DNA of 6,340 bases from Bacteroidales bacterium (GTDB taxonomy: Bacteria; Bacteroidota; Bacteroidia; Bacteroidales; JAOZMU01), in assembly GCA_029934165.1 (NCBI GenBank), contig JAOZMU010000215.1, positions 1 through 6,340 on the forward strand, given 5' to 3'. A model generated the notes under the pieces. It saw only the letters and a program-made list of their open reading frames with translations. It was not told the origin of the DNA and made no database searches. Position numbers and translations under genes: made by a program. Positions 1 through 6,302 of the stretch are shown here, in pieces; within the stretch, counting starts at the first letter, position 1; every line of letters starts with the position of its first letter.

Positions 1-57
1 TAAGTTGTTAATTCACAGCTTAAACGTTTCATAAAAAATAGGTCTAAGACCTTATAA
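1..57 (+). repeat. Left arm of a 57-bp imperfect inverted repeat
   Basis: This segment matches the reverse complement of 2442-2498 at 54 of 57 positions. The mismatches are at left positions 8, 46 and 48. It contains two short palindromes: AAACGTTT at 23-30 and AGGTCTAAGACCT at 40-52 (6-bp arms around one base). The arm starts at the window edge, so it may continue further left and any flanking target duplication cannot be seen. Together with the right arm it encloses the amidase and response regulator genes. It could be a dispersed intergenic repeat, the end of a decayed mobile element, or a recombination site; the sequence does not decide. The repeat is seen directly; its role is unknown. 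Confidence 0.9.
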
Positions 58-64
58 ATATTTC

Positions 65-95
65 TTTTCAATGTCAATGTGTATGACATTGAAAA
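65..95. other. Perfect 12-bp hairpin, AT-rich
   Basis: TTTTCAATGTCA at 65-76 is exactly complementary to TGACATTGAAAA at 84-95, around a 7-base loop. It lies only 7 bases inside the left arm of the long inverted repeat. Neither strand has a T-tract after the stem, so it is a poor intrinsic terminator. It could act as an operator, a cruciform-prone site or an RNA 3' end structure for the amidase message about 285 bases upstream. The structure is seen directly; any role is speculative. Confidence 0.6.
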
Positions 96-147
96 TGTAT
101 AAAAACATATTGCTCTAATAATCAATAGTTTAAATAATTTTTGTAAA

Positions 148-184
148 ATTTACAAAGTGTTGATTTACAAAGTGTTGATTTACA
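148..184. repeat. Short tandem repeat, 15-bp unit, about 2.5 copies
   Basis: The unit ATTTACAAAGTGTTG occurs identically at 148-162 and 163-177, followed by a partial, diverged third copy beginning ATTTACAG at 178. Copies are directly adjacent with no spacers, so this is not a CRISPR array. The 15-base period and intergenic position suggest a slippage-prone microrepeat; iteron-like protein binding is possible but has no support here. Confidence 0.85.
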
Positions 185-379
185 GATGTTTGCAACATGC
201 AATTTGAAAATATCATATATATTGTGAGGTAATTTTTCTTTTTTTTGATTAACAATTTGCTAAAGATTGATTTTTGTCTTTATCCGAATGAGTAGATTGC
301 AGACTGTTAAGCTGAACATCGCTTTTATGCCAGAAGCACATATTTGAATTGTATAAACCACTGTTTTGCGCAAATTTGT

Positions 380-1258
380 TTATTTGTTTTTACTTTTATC
401 AACATTTGTTTTTTCTATTTCTTCATTTTCTTCTGCATCAACGGGTAAAATATTTTCTAACGGTTTATTTGGTACAATATTTTCATTATCAGATGATTTC
501 GAGTTCAAATAATCGACAATAGCTCGAAAAATTGCCGAGGCAATATAATCTTGTCCCGCTTTTGTGTTTAAATATTGCTCCTCTTTTTTATTTGTAATAA
601 ATCCGGTTTCGACAAGAATTGCTGGCATAGTTGCACTCCATAAAACAACCAAAGCAGCTTGTTTTACACCAAAATCAAATCTGTTTATTCTTACAAATTG
701 ATGCTGAACTTTTGATGCTAACTCTAAACTACTCTCGAAAAAGCGGTCTTGAAAAAGCGAAAAAACTATGTAAGATTCATCAGAATTAGGGTCAAATCCA
801 TCGTAATTTATTTTATAGTTTTCTTCTTTTAGAATGACGGAATTTTCGATTTTAGCAACTTCAAAATTATGGTCGAGCCTGTCAATTCCCATTACATACG
901 TAGATGTGCCAAAGTATTTGCTTTTCACGCTCGCATTAACATGTATTGATATAAATAAATCAGCTTTAAGGTTATTTGCTATTTCGGCTCTTTTGTATAA
1001 CTCGACAAATTTATCTGTTTTTCTGGTATAAAAAACTTCGACATCTTCCAGATTATCAATAATATAACTTCCCAATTTCAATGAAATAGCCAAAGTTAAA
1101 TCTTTTTCGTAGGATATTGCTCCAACTGCTCCGGGGTCAAGTCCGCCATGTCCAGGGTCAATAACTATTTTTATCGCCTTTTTTTCTTGCGCATTACAAC
1201 TTATAGCAATTGTAAATAAAACTAAACTTAGCAATAAATAATTATTAAATTTGAACAT
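380..1258 (-). CDS. Secreted N-acetylmuramoyl-L-alanine amidase (Amidase_3 family)
   Basis: Predicted to cut the amide bond between N-acetylmuramic acid and L-alanine of the stem peptide in peptidoglycan, acting in the periplasm in cell-wall turnover or daughter-cell separation. The 292-residue product starts with a signal peptide: hydrophobic core at about 8-19, then SCNAQ. Cleavage after NA by signal peptidase I fits; Cys21 gives only a weak lipobox. The Amidase_3 domain spans about 30-250. Family zinc ligands are visible as His37 (in DPGHGG, 34-39), Glu51 and His106 (in SIHVNAS), with catalytic Glu217 in the LVETGF motif. Residues about 128-190 form the insertion usual in Bacteroidota members. 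The tail (about 254-292) is acidic and low in complexity, and no SPOR, LysM or SH3 wall-binding domain is present. A terminator separates it from the upstream regulator, so it probably has its own promoter, but no consensus one is visible in 1259-1310. All catalytic residues are intact. Family is confident; exact role is inferred. Confidence 0.93.
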   Translation of the reverse strand: MFKFNNYLLLSLVLFTIAISCNAQEKKAIKIVIDPGHGGLDPGAVGAISYEKDLTLAISLKLGSYIIDNLEDVEVFYTRKTDKFVELYKRAEIANNLKADLFISIHVNASVKSKYFGTSTYVMGIDRLDHNFEVAKIENSVILKEENYKINYDGFDPNSDESYIVFSLFQDRFFESSLELASKVQHQFVRINRFDFGVKQAALVVLWSATMPAILVETGFITNKKEEQYLNTKAGQDYIASAIFRAIVDYLNSKSSDNENIVPNKPLENILPVDAEENEEIEKTNVDKSKNK

Positions 1259-1311
1259 AATCCTTGTGGTTATAATTTTTATTTAGGTATAAATACACGA
1301 TAATAAACTAA

Positions 1312-1344
1312 AAAAAGGTGCAAGTAAATTCCCTGCACCTTTTT
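1312..1344 (-). terminator. Intrinsic terminator after the response regulator
   Basis: AAAAAGGTGCA at 1312-1322 pairs perfectly with TGCACCTTTTT at 1334-1344, an 11-bp stem around an 11-base loop with a GC-containing core. On the minus strand the stem ends in a run of seven T residues (complement of 1310-1316), the normal layout for rho-independent termination. It starts 18 bases past the regulator stop codon. The stem is symmetrical with T-runs on both strands, so it could work in either direction, but only minus-strand genes flank it. It argues against cotranscription of regulator and amidase. Confidence 0.88.
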
Positions 1345-1362
1345 ATTCAAACAAATTATTTT

Positions 1363-2022
1363 TTAAACATCAATTAAATTATTGCGAATAGCATACATAA
1401 TTAGGCTGATAGAATTTTTAGAATTTGTTTTTGTAAGAAGGTTCGCACGATGACGCTCAACGGTACGTTGGCTAATGAAAAGTTCTTTTGCAATTTCGTA
1501 ATTTGATAATCCTTGAGAAATATGTGAAAGAACTTCGATTTCTCTTTTTGAAAGTTTACTTCGTCCTTCTGCTGTTGTAACGATTTGACTTTCACCGTGT
1601 GTGAAGTTGTCGATAATGTTACGCAACAATTTTTGAGAAAAATAACTGTCTCCTTTTGAAACGGATTCTAATGCTTTTTGAAGTTCGTCTCCACTAGATT
1701 CTTTAAGAACAAAACCTTTGATACCAGCATCAACCATTTGGCGATAGTATTGAGCATCTCCAAACATAGATAATGCTATAACTTTTGTCTTAGGATACAA
1801 TTCAACAACTTTTTTTGTTGCTTCGATACCGTTTAATTCCGGCATTCTGATGTCCATCAAAACAATTTCCGGGTCTTTTTCCTGAATAATTTCGAGTGCT
1901 ACTTCGCCATTAGGAGCTTCACCAATAACTTCAAACATATCACCCATGTTTACAATTAGTGCCTTAATACCTTCGCGAAATAGCGTGTGGTCATCTACAA
2001 TTATTACTGTACTTTTTTTCAT
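1363..2022 (-). CDS. NarL/LuxR-family DNA-binding response regulator
   Basis: A 219-residue two-component response regulator, the usual length for the NarL/FixJ group. The receiver domain (about 4-120) has the acidic pair Asp10-Asp11, the phosphoacceptor Asp57 (in LMDIRMPELNG), Ser85 at the conserved Thr/Ser position and Lys107. The output domain (about 155-217) is a LuxR-type helix-turn-helix: LSKREIEVL at 157-165, scaffold helix near 173-181 and recognition helix near 184-199 (SQRTVERHRANL). All receiver active-site residues are present, so phosphorylation is expected to control dimerisation and DNA binding. The likely partner is the HisKA_3 kinase encoded 617 bases upstream on the same strand; kinases of that type normally pair with this regulator class. 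The ATG at 2022 lies about a dozen bases from the predicted transcription start and directly follows an A/T-rich leader with no Shine-Dalgarno motif, normal for Bacteroidota. Target genes cannot be told from the sequence. Confidence 0.95.
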   Translation of the reverse strand: MKKSTVIIVDDHTLFREGIKALIVNMGDMFEVIGEAPNGEVALEIIQEKDPEIVLMDIRMPELNGIEATKKVVELYPKTKVIALSMFGDAQYYRQMVDAGIKGFVLKESSGDELQKALESVSKGDSYFSQKLLRNIIDNFTHGESQIVTTAEGRSKLSKREIEVLSHISQGLSNYEIAKELFISQRTVERHRANLLTKTNSKNSISLIMYAIRNNLIDV

Positions 2023-2039
2023 AATTACTATTTTTTAGT

Positions 2040-2071
2040 CAAAGTTATATTTTCTAAATAACTAGCACAAT
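2040..2071 (-). promoter_or_regulatory. Predicted Bacteroidota promoter for the response regulator
   Basis: On the minus strand, ATTG (2068-2071) is followed by 20 bases and then TAACTTTG (2040-2047), a full match to the Bacteroidota -7 consensus TAnnTTTG with a one-mismatch -33 element. Transcription should begin near 2033, leaving a leader of about 11-14 bases. The leader has a weak ACTA/TAGT hairpin at 2027-2039. The kinase promoter has the same ATTG element. This gives the regulator expression independent of the distant kinase message. Confidence 0.65.
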
Positions 2072-2359
2072 TATATGCCATAAAATTGACAATACCAAAT
2101 AATTAGCGAAAAAAAGCGTTATTTTATTGGTATTTTTATATCACTACTTTTTTTGAGGATAAATAGCAGTCAACATCAGGCACAGATTTGCATAGCACTA
2201 AGTATAAATATTTCGTTAAGTTACAATAGTTTACATTAAATATCATTAGCTATCAACAGAGTAGAAAATTCTAAACACAGGGCTTGAAAAATATTTTTTT
2301 TTATACTTGACTCACAATAGGGAAATACCGACAAAAAATATTTTTTTAGTGCTATTGAG

Positions 2360-2406
2360 AAAAATATTGATTTTGAAGAAAAAAATATTGATTTTGCAGA
2401 AAAAAA
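2360..2406. repeat. A-tract repeat with 21-bp period
   Basis: The pattern of an A-run followed by TATTGATTTTG then GAAG or GCAG occurs twice, and a third A-run follows. The A-runs end at 2364, 2385 and 2406, exactly 21 bases apart, or about two helical turns. Tracts spaced like this are known to produce intrinsic DNA curvature. Two further AT-only palindromes lie just to the left. The repeat is directly visible; curvature is inferred. Confidence 0.75.
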
Positions 2407-2441
2407 TGTCCGTCAGAAATTTCCAATAACCGTTAGACTAA

Positions 2442-2498
2442 TTATAAGGTATAAGACCTATTTTTTATGAAACGTTTAAGCTGTGAATTACCAACTTA
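2442..2498 (-). repeat. Right arm of the 57-bp imperfect inverted repeat
   Basis: Reverse-complementing this segment gives the sequence at 1-57 with three mismatches. In this arm the AGGTCTAAGACCT palindrome of the left arm is altered at two central positions (minus-strand AGGTCTTATACCT), so it is less symmetrical; the AAACGTTT palindrome is kept at 2469-2476. Identity drops sharply on the inner side after 2442. The arm begins 142 bases past the kinase stop codon. The two arms have opposite orientation relative to the genes they follow, so a simple gene-associated terminator role is unlikely. Confidence 0.9.
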
Positions 2499-2521
2499 GG
2501 TTAATAAAAAGCGTAAGAACT

Positions 2522-2551
2522 TTTGTAAGTAATGGAAAATTAATAATTTTG
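2522..2551 (+). promoter_or_regulatory. Promoter-like sequence pointing toward the kinase 3' end
   Basis: TTTG (2522-2525), an 18-base spacer and TAATTTTG (2544-2551) match the Bacteroidota -33/-7 consensus on the plus strand. The -7 box overlaps the perfect palindrome AAAATTAATAATTTT at 2536-2550. There is no plus-strand gene downstream, so a transcript would run antisense into the kinase gene from about 2640. In DNA this AT-rich such matches can arise by chance, so this is a tentative call. Confidence 0.3.
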
Positions 2552-2639
2552 CTTACACCTGATTTAGTTTTAGTTAAGAATTTTAATGGCTTACTTTATT
2601 AAATTCATTTTACTAAAAGTACTTATATTGTAAATTGCC

Positions 2640-5600
2640 TTATTTAGATTTTATCGGTCGAACAATTATTCCTATGTCAAATTTTACCCCTTTTTTCGAT
2701 AGTACAGAGTAACTTCCGTTCAAAGGTTTTATTCGTCCAAGAATATTCGATAGACCAATTCCTTTTCCTTTTGCTACTTTTTCTTCAAAATCGAACCCTA
2801 TTCCATCGTCTGTATAAATCAATTCCAACAATTTTTCGTCATTTTTATAATGAAGCGAAACAGCAATATTTAAAGCTTTTGCATGCTTAATTGTGTTATT
2901 AATCAATTCTTTAATAATTCTGAAAATAGTTATTTCGACTTTATTTTCAAACTTCAATTCGTCTAAATTGCTCTCAAAAATAATGTTTATGTTCGACACC
3001 ATCAGTTTTCTGCAAAAAGATTCGATAGCGTGTTTTAGCCCAAAATTTTCTAACATGTGTGGGCTTAAATTATATGCAATGTTTTTTGTAATTCGGATAG
3101 TTTCATCAAGATTTTCGATTGCCTTCTTGAAATTATCGGCTTTCCTTTCGGCATTAGAATCAGCTAAAATTTTTGTGTATATTTTTTGTAACGAAAGCAT
3201 TGGTCCAATGTCGTCGTGAACATCTACCGAAAACCTAAGTCGCTCATTTTCTTCGGTTTCAATTATCGTATTGAGAATTTTCTTCTCCATTTCAATGCGC
3301 TCCGTAATATCTCTGGCATTACATAATATTGCTGGTTTTCCTTCAAAAAATATACTACGAAGCCGCTCTTCAATATTGATTTGCTCGCCACCGACTTTAC
3401 GATATACTGTTTCGTGGGTATAAATTTTTTCATCTTTCACCTTTTCAATCTTCTTCCGAATAATTTTTTCTGTACTATTGGGTTGAAAAAACGAAACATT
3501 TTTCCCAATGAGTAATTCCTTGTCAAATCCTAGCAAGTTGTAAGCTGTTTGGTTTGCATCTCGTAGTTCACCTAATGGGCTAATAATCAGCATTATATCG
3601 TTAGCAAAATCAAACAAACTACGAAATTTTTTCTCGTTTCTTTTTATACTATTTTCCGCAGAAATACGAGTACTAGCACTTGCGTACATGGTGGCAAATG
3701 TACGCATAAAAACCTCATCTGCTTCCTTTATTTTCTTTTTAGAGTCCAAAAATTTAACCATAACAACTCCCATAAACTCTTCGTTTCTGAAAAAAGGAGT
3801 TATCACAATTTTATCATCTCTGAAATATTCGTAATACTTCTTTTCGTGTACAAATTTTGTTGAATCGACAATTTCGTCCTTCTTCAAGTGATTTAATATC
3901 AAAGGAATACGGGAGTAATCCAATCCATTTTCAATGGTGCTGTTCTTATCTGAACTATACTGTTTTTGGCAGAATTTACGGTCTGCCGTATTACAATAAA
4001 TATTGAGACTTTCGGCATCCAAAAATTCCAAAATATCTTTCGCTTGTGCTTGTATTGATGAGTTTAAATCCGAAGTGTTTAATAAATTAAAAGATACTTT
4101 TGATATTAATTTCTGTGTTATCAGGTTCTTACGCACTTTTTTCTCAAGACTATCACTTTTTGTGATGTCGTGAATTATGCCCGAAAATCTATTTATTTGT
4201 TTTCCATTACGCTGACATTTTAGTTGAATTTTTACGACTTTCTTAACATTATTCTTTGTAAGAATTTGGGTATTAAATTCATAATAAGTAAGAAGCGGAT
4301 TTTTATAAACGCCCATAATCTCAACTCTTATTTGCTTATAATCAAGAGAATGACTCCTGAAAAGGAATCCTATTTTTTTTCCACAATCTGGGTGGTAATC
4401 AAAAATTCGGAACATCTGGTCTGAGTATATATGCTTACTACTTTCAATGTCAATATCAAAACTGCCAATATGGGCAATTTCTTGAGCCTCGTTTAACTGT
4501 TTTTCGCGTTTTTTAAGCCTTATTTCATTAGATTCTTGCTCAGAAATATCCCTCGAAACACACTGCACAATAGATGGACTCCCGCCAACAGACTCCACGG
4601 TTATCATTGTTTCTAGTATTTTTATCTTTCCATTGCGTAATAATACGCGGTGTTTAAATTTTTGCTGTTCAGACGTATGAAACATTTTTGTAACATGGTC
4701 GATAAATTGTTTTTTATCATCGCGATGCACGCACTCGATGAAAGTGCTATATACAATTGGTTCAAAGGTATTTGGCAGCTCAAGAAGATTGAATAACTCT
4801 TCAGACCAATAAACTTTGTTGTTGCTTATTACCCATTCCCAACTTCCGAGTTTTGCCAAACACTGAGTTCGCTTCATTCGCTCGTTTATGGCACGCTGTG
4901 CTTCTCGTAAGTTAAACTCTTCGGTGTGATTATCTATACATATTAATACTCCGTATAATTCATTGTTGGCAGAAACAACTGGCGAATACCTTACGTATAA
5001 ATACTCGTGTTCGTTTTGCGTGCTTCTTTTAACCTTAAATCCTCTATCATACGATTTATTATTTGTTTTAACCTTTCTAATGTCTGTCGCAATATTTGGT
5101 ATGTATTCCGATGGATACAAATCGCGAATGTGCATTCCTTTGGCTTTGATGTTTGGTTTATCCAAAAATTCTGCAACTGCCCGATTTACAAATTGAAGCC
5201 TACTCTCTAAATCGACATAGACAACCTGCATAGATATATGATTGAGTAACAGGTCTTTCTGAATCCGATTTTCTAACAAACTGTTGTTTCTAACCAATAA
5301 TTTATTGTTCAAATACTGGTTTTGTTCTGCCTCGGCACGTAGTTTCTTGTTGCTTTCTTTTTTTTGGGTCAACGCATAGTCAAATTGCTTTTTAATCTCT
5401 ATTTGCTCCGTTATATCATTCATTATAAGAATAATACCACAAATAGTGTTGCTCTCTTCTGCGGGAACTATTGTACTTTCAAAAAAATACGGTATGCCAC
5501 TTATTTTTGTGTTAATTATTTTAGTTACTTTGTGTTTCTGTCCGAAAGCAATGCCAAACATCTGCGAAATTTCTTCGCTAAAATCTTGTGGAAATACTTC

Positions 5601-6158
5601 ATCGAACACTCTATTTATGAAGGCAGTAGTGGTTGTATCGAAGATTTTTGCTGCACTGGGATTCATGTGCAATATTTTGCCATTCATATCAAAATAAATA
5701 ACGCCTGATGGTGTATTTATAAAAATAGATTTATAATCGTGGTTATCCAGTTTTTCTTTGCCAGTGTTGGTTGTAGAACAAGATGTTACGACAGCCATAT
5801 AAAGGCAATTATCGTTACAAGCGTTTATAGATTTAGCACTAATATTAAACGATAAAAATGACTTATTTTCATTTTCAAAGGTTGCAGTAATATTTTTGAC
5901 GTGCGTCTTCTTTGTTATCGTATCCAAAAAATCGGCAAAAGACAAAGAATTAAAAGAGAACTTTGAAATAGAATTGGTTACAATTTCTAATATTTCCGAA
6001 CCACAAATTGCCAACATTTCGCTATTCGTATTTACGATAATTCCCTCATTATTAAAAACAAAGGCTGCCTCCGGAATTGTCTCAAGAATGAACTTTAAGT
6101 CCTGATTTGTAATAATTGAAGTCTTTGTTTGTGTTTCCGAAGAGAGGGGTGTTTTCAT
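2640..6158 (-). CDS. Multi-PAS/GAF soluble sensor histidine kinase (HisKA_3 type)
   Basis: A 1172-residue sensor kinase, long for its class, that should autophosphorylate on histidine and pass phosphate to a NarL/LuxR-type regulator, most likely the one downstream. Approximate order: PAS1 22-130 (divergent), PAS2 140-255, coiled coil 255-303, PAS3 303-415, PAS4 433-541, PAS5 557-666 (4 and 5 resemble the PAS_3 subtype), GAF 680-835, PAS6 841-955, HisKA_3 about 960-1035 and HATPase_c 1070-1168. Phosphoacceptor is His981 in VHDDIG. ATP-binding motifs are intact: N-box ELINNTIKHA (Glu1084, Asn1088), G1 DDGIG (1117-1121) and G2 GKGIGL (1131-1136). No signal peptide or membrane segment is seen, so it is probably cytoplasmic. 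Position His+5, usually Gln in the HDxxxQ phosphatase motif, is Pro986. Start ATG at 6158 lies about 18 bases below a good promoter. The frame is unbroken. The signal sensed is unknown; no haem, flavin or metal ligand set could be assigned with confidence. Confidence 0.95.
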   Translation of the reverse strand: MKTPLSSETQTKTSIITNQDLKFILETIPEAAFVFNNEGIIVNTNSEMLAICGSEILEIVTNSISKFSFNSLSFADFLDTITKKTHVKNITATFENENKSFLSFNISAKSINACNDNCLYMAVVTSCSTTNTGKEKLDNHDYKSIFINTPSGVIYFDMNGKILHMNPSAAKIFDTTTTAFINRVFDEVFPQDFSEEISQMFGIAFGQKHKVTKIINTKISGIPYFFESTIVPAEESNTICGIILIMNDITEQIEIKKQFDYALTQKKESNKKLRAEAEQNQYLNNKLLVRNNSLLENRIQKDLLLNHISMQVVYVDLESRLQFVNRAVAEFLDKPNIKAKGMHIRDLYPSEYIPNIATDIRKVKTNNKSYDRGFKVKRSTQNEHEYLYVRYSPVVSANNELYGVLICIDNHTEEFNLREAQRAINERMKRTQCLAKLGSWEWVISNNKVYWSEELFNLLELPNTFEPIVYSTFIECVHRDDKKQFIDHVTKMFHTSEQQKFKHRVLLRNGKIKILETMITVESVGGSPSIVQCVSRDISEQESNEIRLKKREKQLNEAQEIAHIGSFDIDIESSKHIYSDQMFRIFDYHPDCGKKIGFLFRSHSLDYKQIRVEIMGVYKNPLLTYYEFNTQILTKNNVKKVVKIQLKCQRNGKQINRFSGIIHDITKSDSLEKKVRKNLITQKLISKVSFNLLNTSDLNSSIQAQAKDILEFLDAESLNIYCNTADRKFCQKQYSSDKNSTIENGLDYSRIPLILNHLKKDEIVDSTKFVHEKKYYEYFRDDKIVITPFFRNEEFMGVVMVKFLDSKKKIKEADEVFMRTFATMYASASTRISAENSIKRNEKKFRSLFDFANDIMLIISPLGELRDANQTAYNLLGFDKELLIGKNVSFFQPNSTEKIIRKKIEKVKDEKIYTHETVYRKVGGEQINIEERLRSIFFEGKPAILCNARDITERIEMEKKILNTIIETEENERLRFSVDVHDDIGPMLSLQKIYTKILADSNAERKADNFKKAIENLDETIRITKNIAYNLSPHMLENFGLKHAIESFCRKLMVSNINIIFESNLDELKFENKVEITIFRIIKELINNTIKHAKALNIAVSLHYKNDEKLLELIYTDDGIGFDFEEKVAKGKGIGLSNILGRIKPLNGSYSVLSKKGVKFDIGIIVRPIKSK

Positions 6159-6182
6159 AGTAAATACTTATAAGTAGGTGTG

Positions 6183-6213
6183 CAAAAATAATCGACACTT
6201 TTTCATAATCAAT
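6183..6213 (-). promoter_or_regulatory. Predicted Bacteroidota promoter for the sensor kinase
   Basis: Reading the minus strand, ATTG (6210-6213), exactly 19 bases and TATTTTTG (6183-6190) match the Bacteroidota promoter (TTTG, about 19 bases, TAnnTTTG) with one mismatch in the -33 box. Transcription should start near 6176, giving a leader of about 18 bases before the ATG at 6158. That leader contains no Shine-Dalgarno sequence, as is common in this phylum. The fit supports 6158 as the true start codon. Confidence 0.7.
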
Positions 6214-6289
6214 AGCACAATGTTTGGTTTGCTCTCAAAATTTCGCAATATTCTCTTGATTTTTCAAAAGATGATTGCTATCCAGTTTC

Positions 6290-6302
6290 TAAGGTCTAAG
6301 AC
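6290..6302 (+). repeat. Short third occurrence of the inverted-repeat core
   Basis: AGGTCTAAGAC at 6292-6302 is identical to positions 40-50 of the left repeat arm, and the preceding TA resembles the inner flank of the right arm (TATAAGGTATAAGACC on the plus strand). It sits inside a weak stem formed by CCAGT (6282-6286) and ACTGG (6301-6305). The rest of the 57-bp repeat is absent here, so this is either a degraded copy, a shared protein-binding core, or coincidence. It lies about 80 bases upstream of the kinase promoter. Confidence 0.45.

Larger units (their letters stand above)
58..379. other. Gene-free region downstream of the amidase
   Basis: No credible coding region is present in either strand of this AT-rich stretch. 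It contains a perfect 12-bp hairpin (65-95), a short tandem repeat (148-184) and the 10-bp palindrome TTTGCGCAAA at 365-374, just past the amidase stop codon. The palindrome is not followed by a T-run on the minus strand, so I do not call it a terminator. No clear TAnnTTTG promoter with a -33 partner was found on either strand. Confidence 0.6.
2072..2639. other. Long gene-free gap between kinase and regulator
   Basis: No coding region of credible length or composition occurs here on either strand. The stretch holds the right arm of the long inverted repeat (2442-2498), two AT-only palindromes (AAAAATATTTTT at 2287-2298 and AAAAAATATTTTTT at 2333-2346), a 21-bp period A-tract repeat (2360-2406), a 15-bp AT palindrome (2536-2550) and a plus-strand promoter-like sequence (2522-2551). 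No strong GC-rich terminator follows the kinase stop codon at 2640. The gap is long for an apparent two-component pair. Confidence 0.6.

Noticed and set aside
148..184. Possible CRISPR-like or iteron array
   Set aside because: Only two full 15-base units are present, with no spacers, no nearby cas or replication initiator gene, and a decayed third copy.
363..379. TTTGCGCAAA palindrome as the amidase terminator
   Set aside because: The stem is only 5 bp with no loop, and no T-run follows on the minus strand.
1401..1595. 64-codon minus-strand open frame overlapping the response regulator in another frame
   Set aside because: It sits in the helix-turn-helix coding region of the regulator, lacks its own promoter and has no recognisable motif.
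1..2498. Intact insertion sequence or transposon bounded by the inverted repeats
   Set aside because: The enclosed genes are an amidase and a response regulator; no transposase, integrase or invertase is encoded, and target duplications cannot be seen because the window begins at the repeat.
2893..3219. 108-codon open frame on the plus strand opposite the kinase core
   Set aside because: It is antisense to the conserved HisKA_3/HATPase region, which constrains the sequence fully. The translation shows no family features.
5364..5708. 114-codon open frame on the plus strand inside the kinase gene
   Set aside because: It lies wholly antisense to the second PAS domain region of an intact, well-supported kinase frame. 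Its translation is rich in Phe, Tyr, Ile, Asn and Cys, as expected from the complement of AT-rich coding DNA, and has no recognisable domain.
1363..6158. A new defence or toxin-antitoxin system
   Set aside because: The genes are standard two-component and cell-wall families with intact family motifs; there is no nuclease, toxin, reverse transcriptase or other effector in the window.
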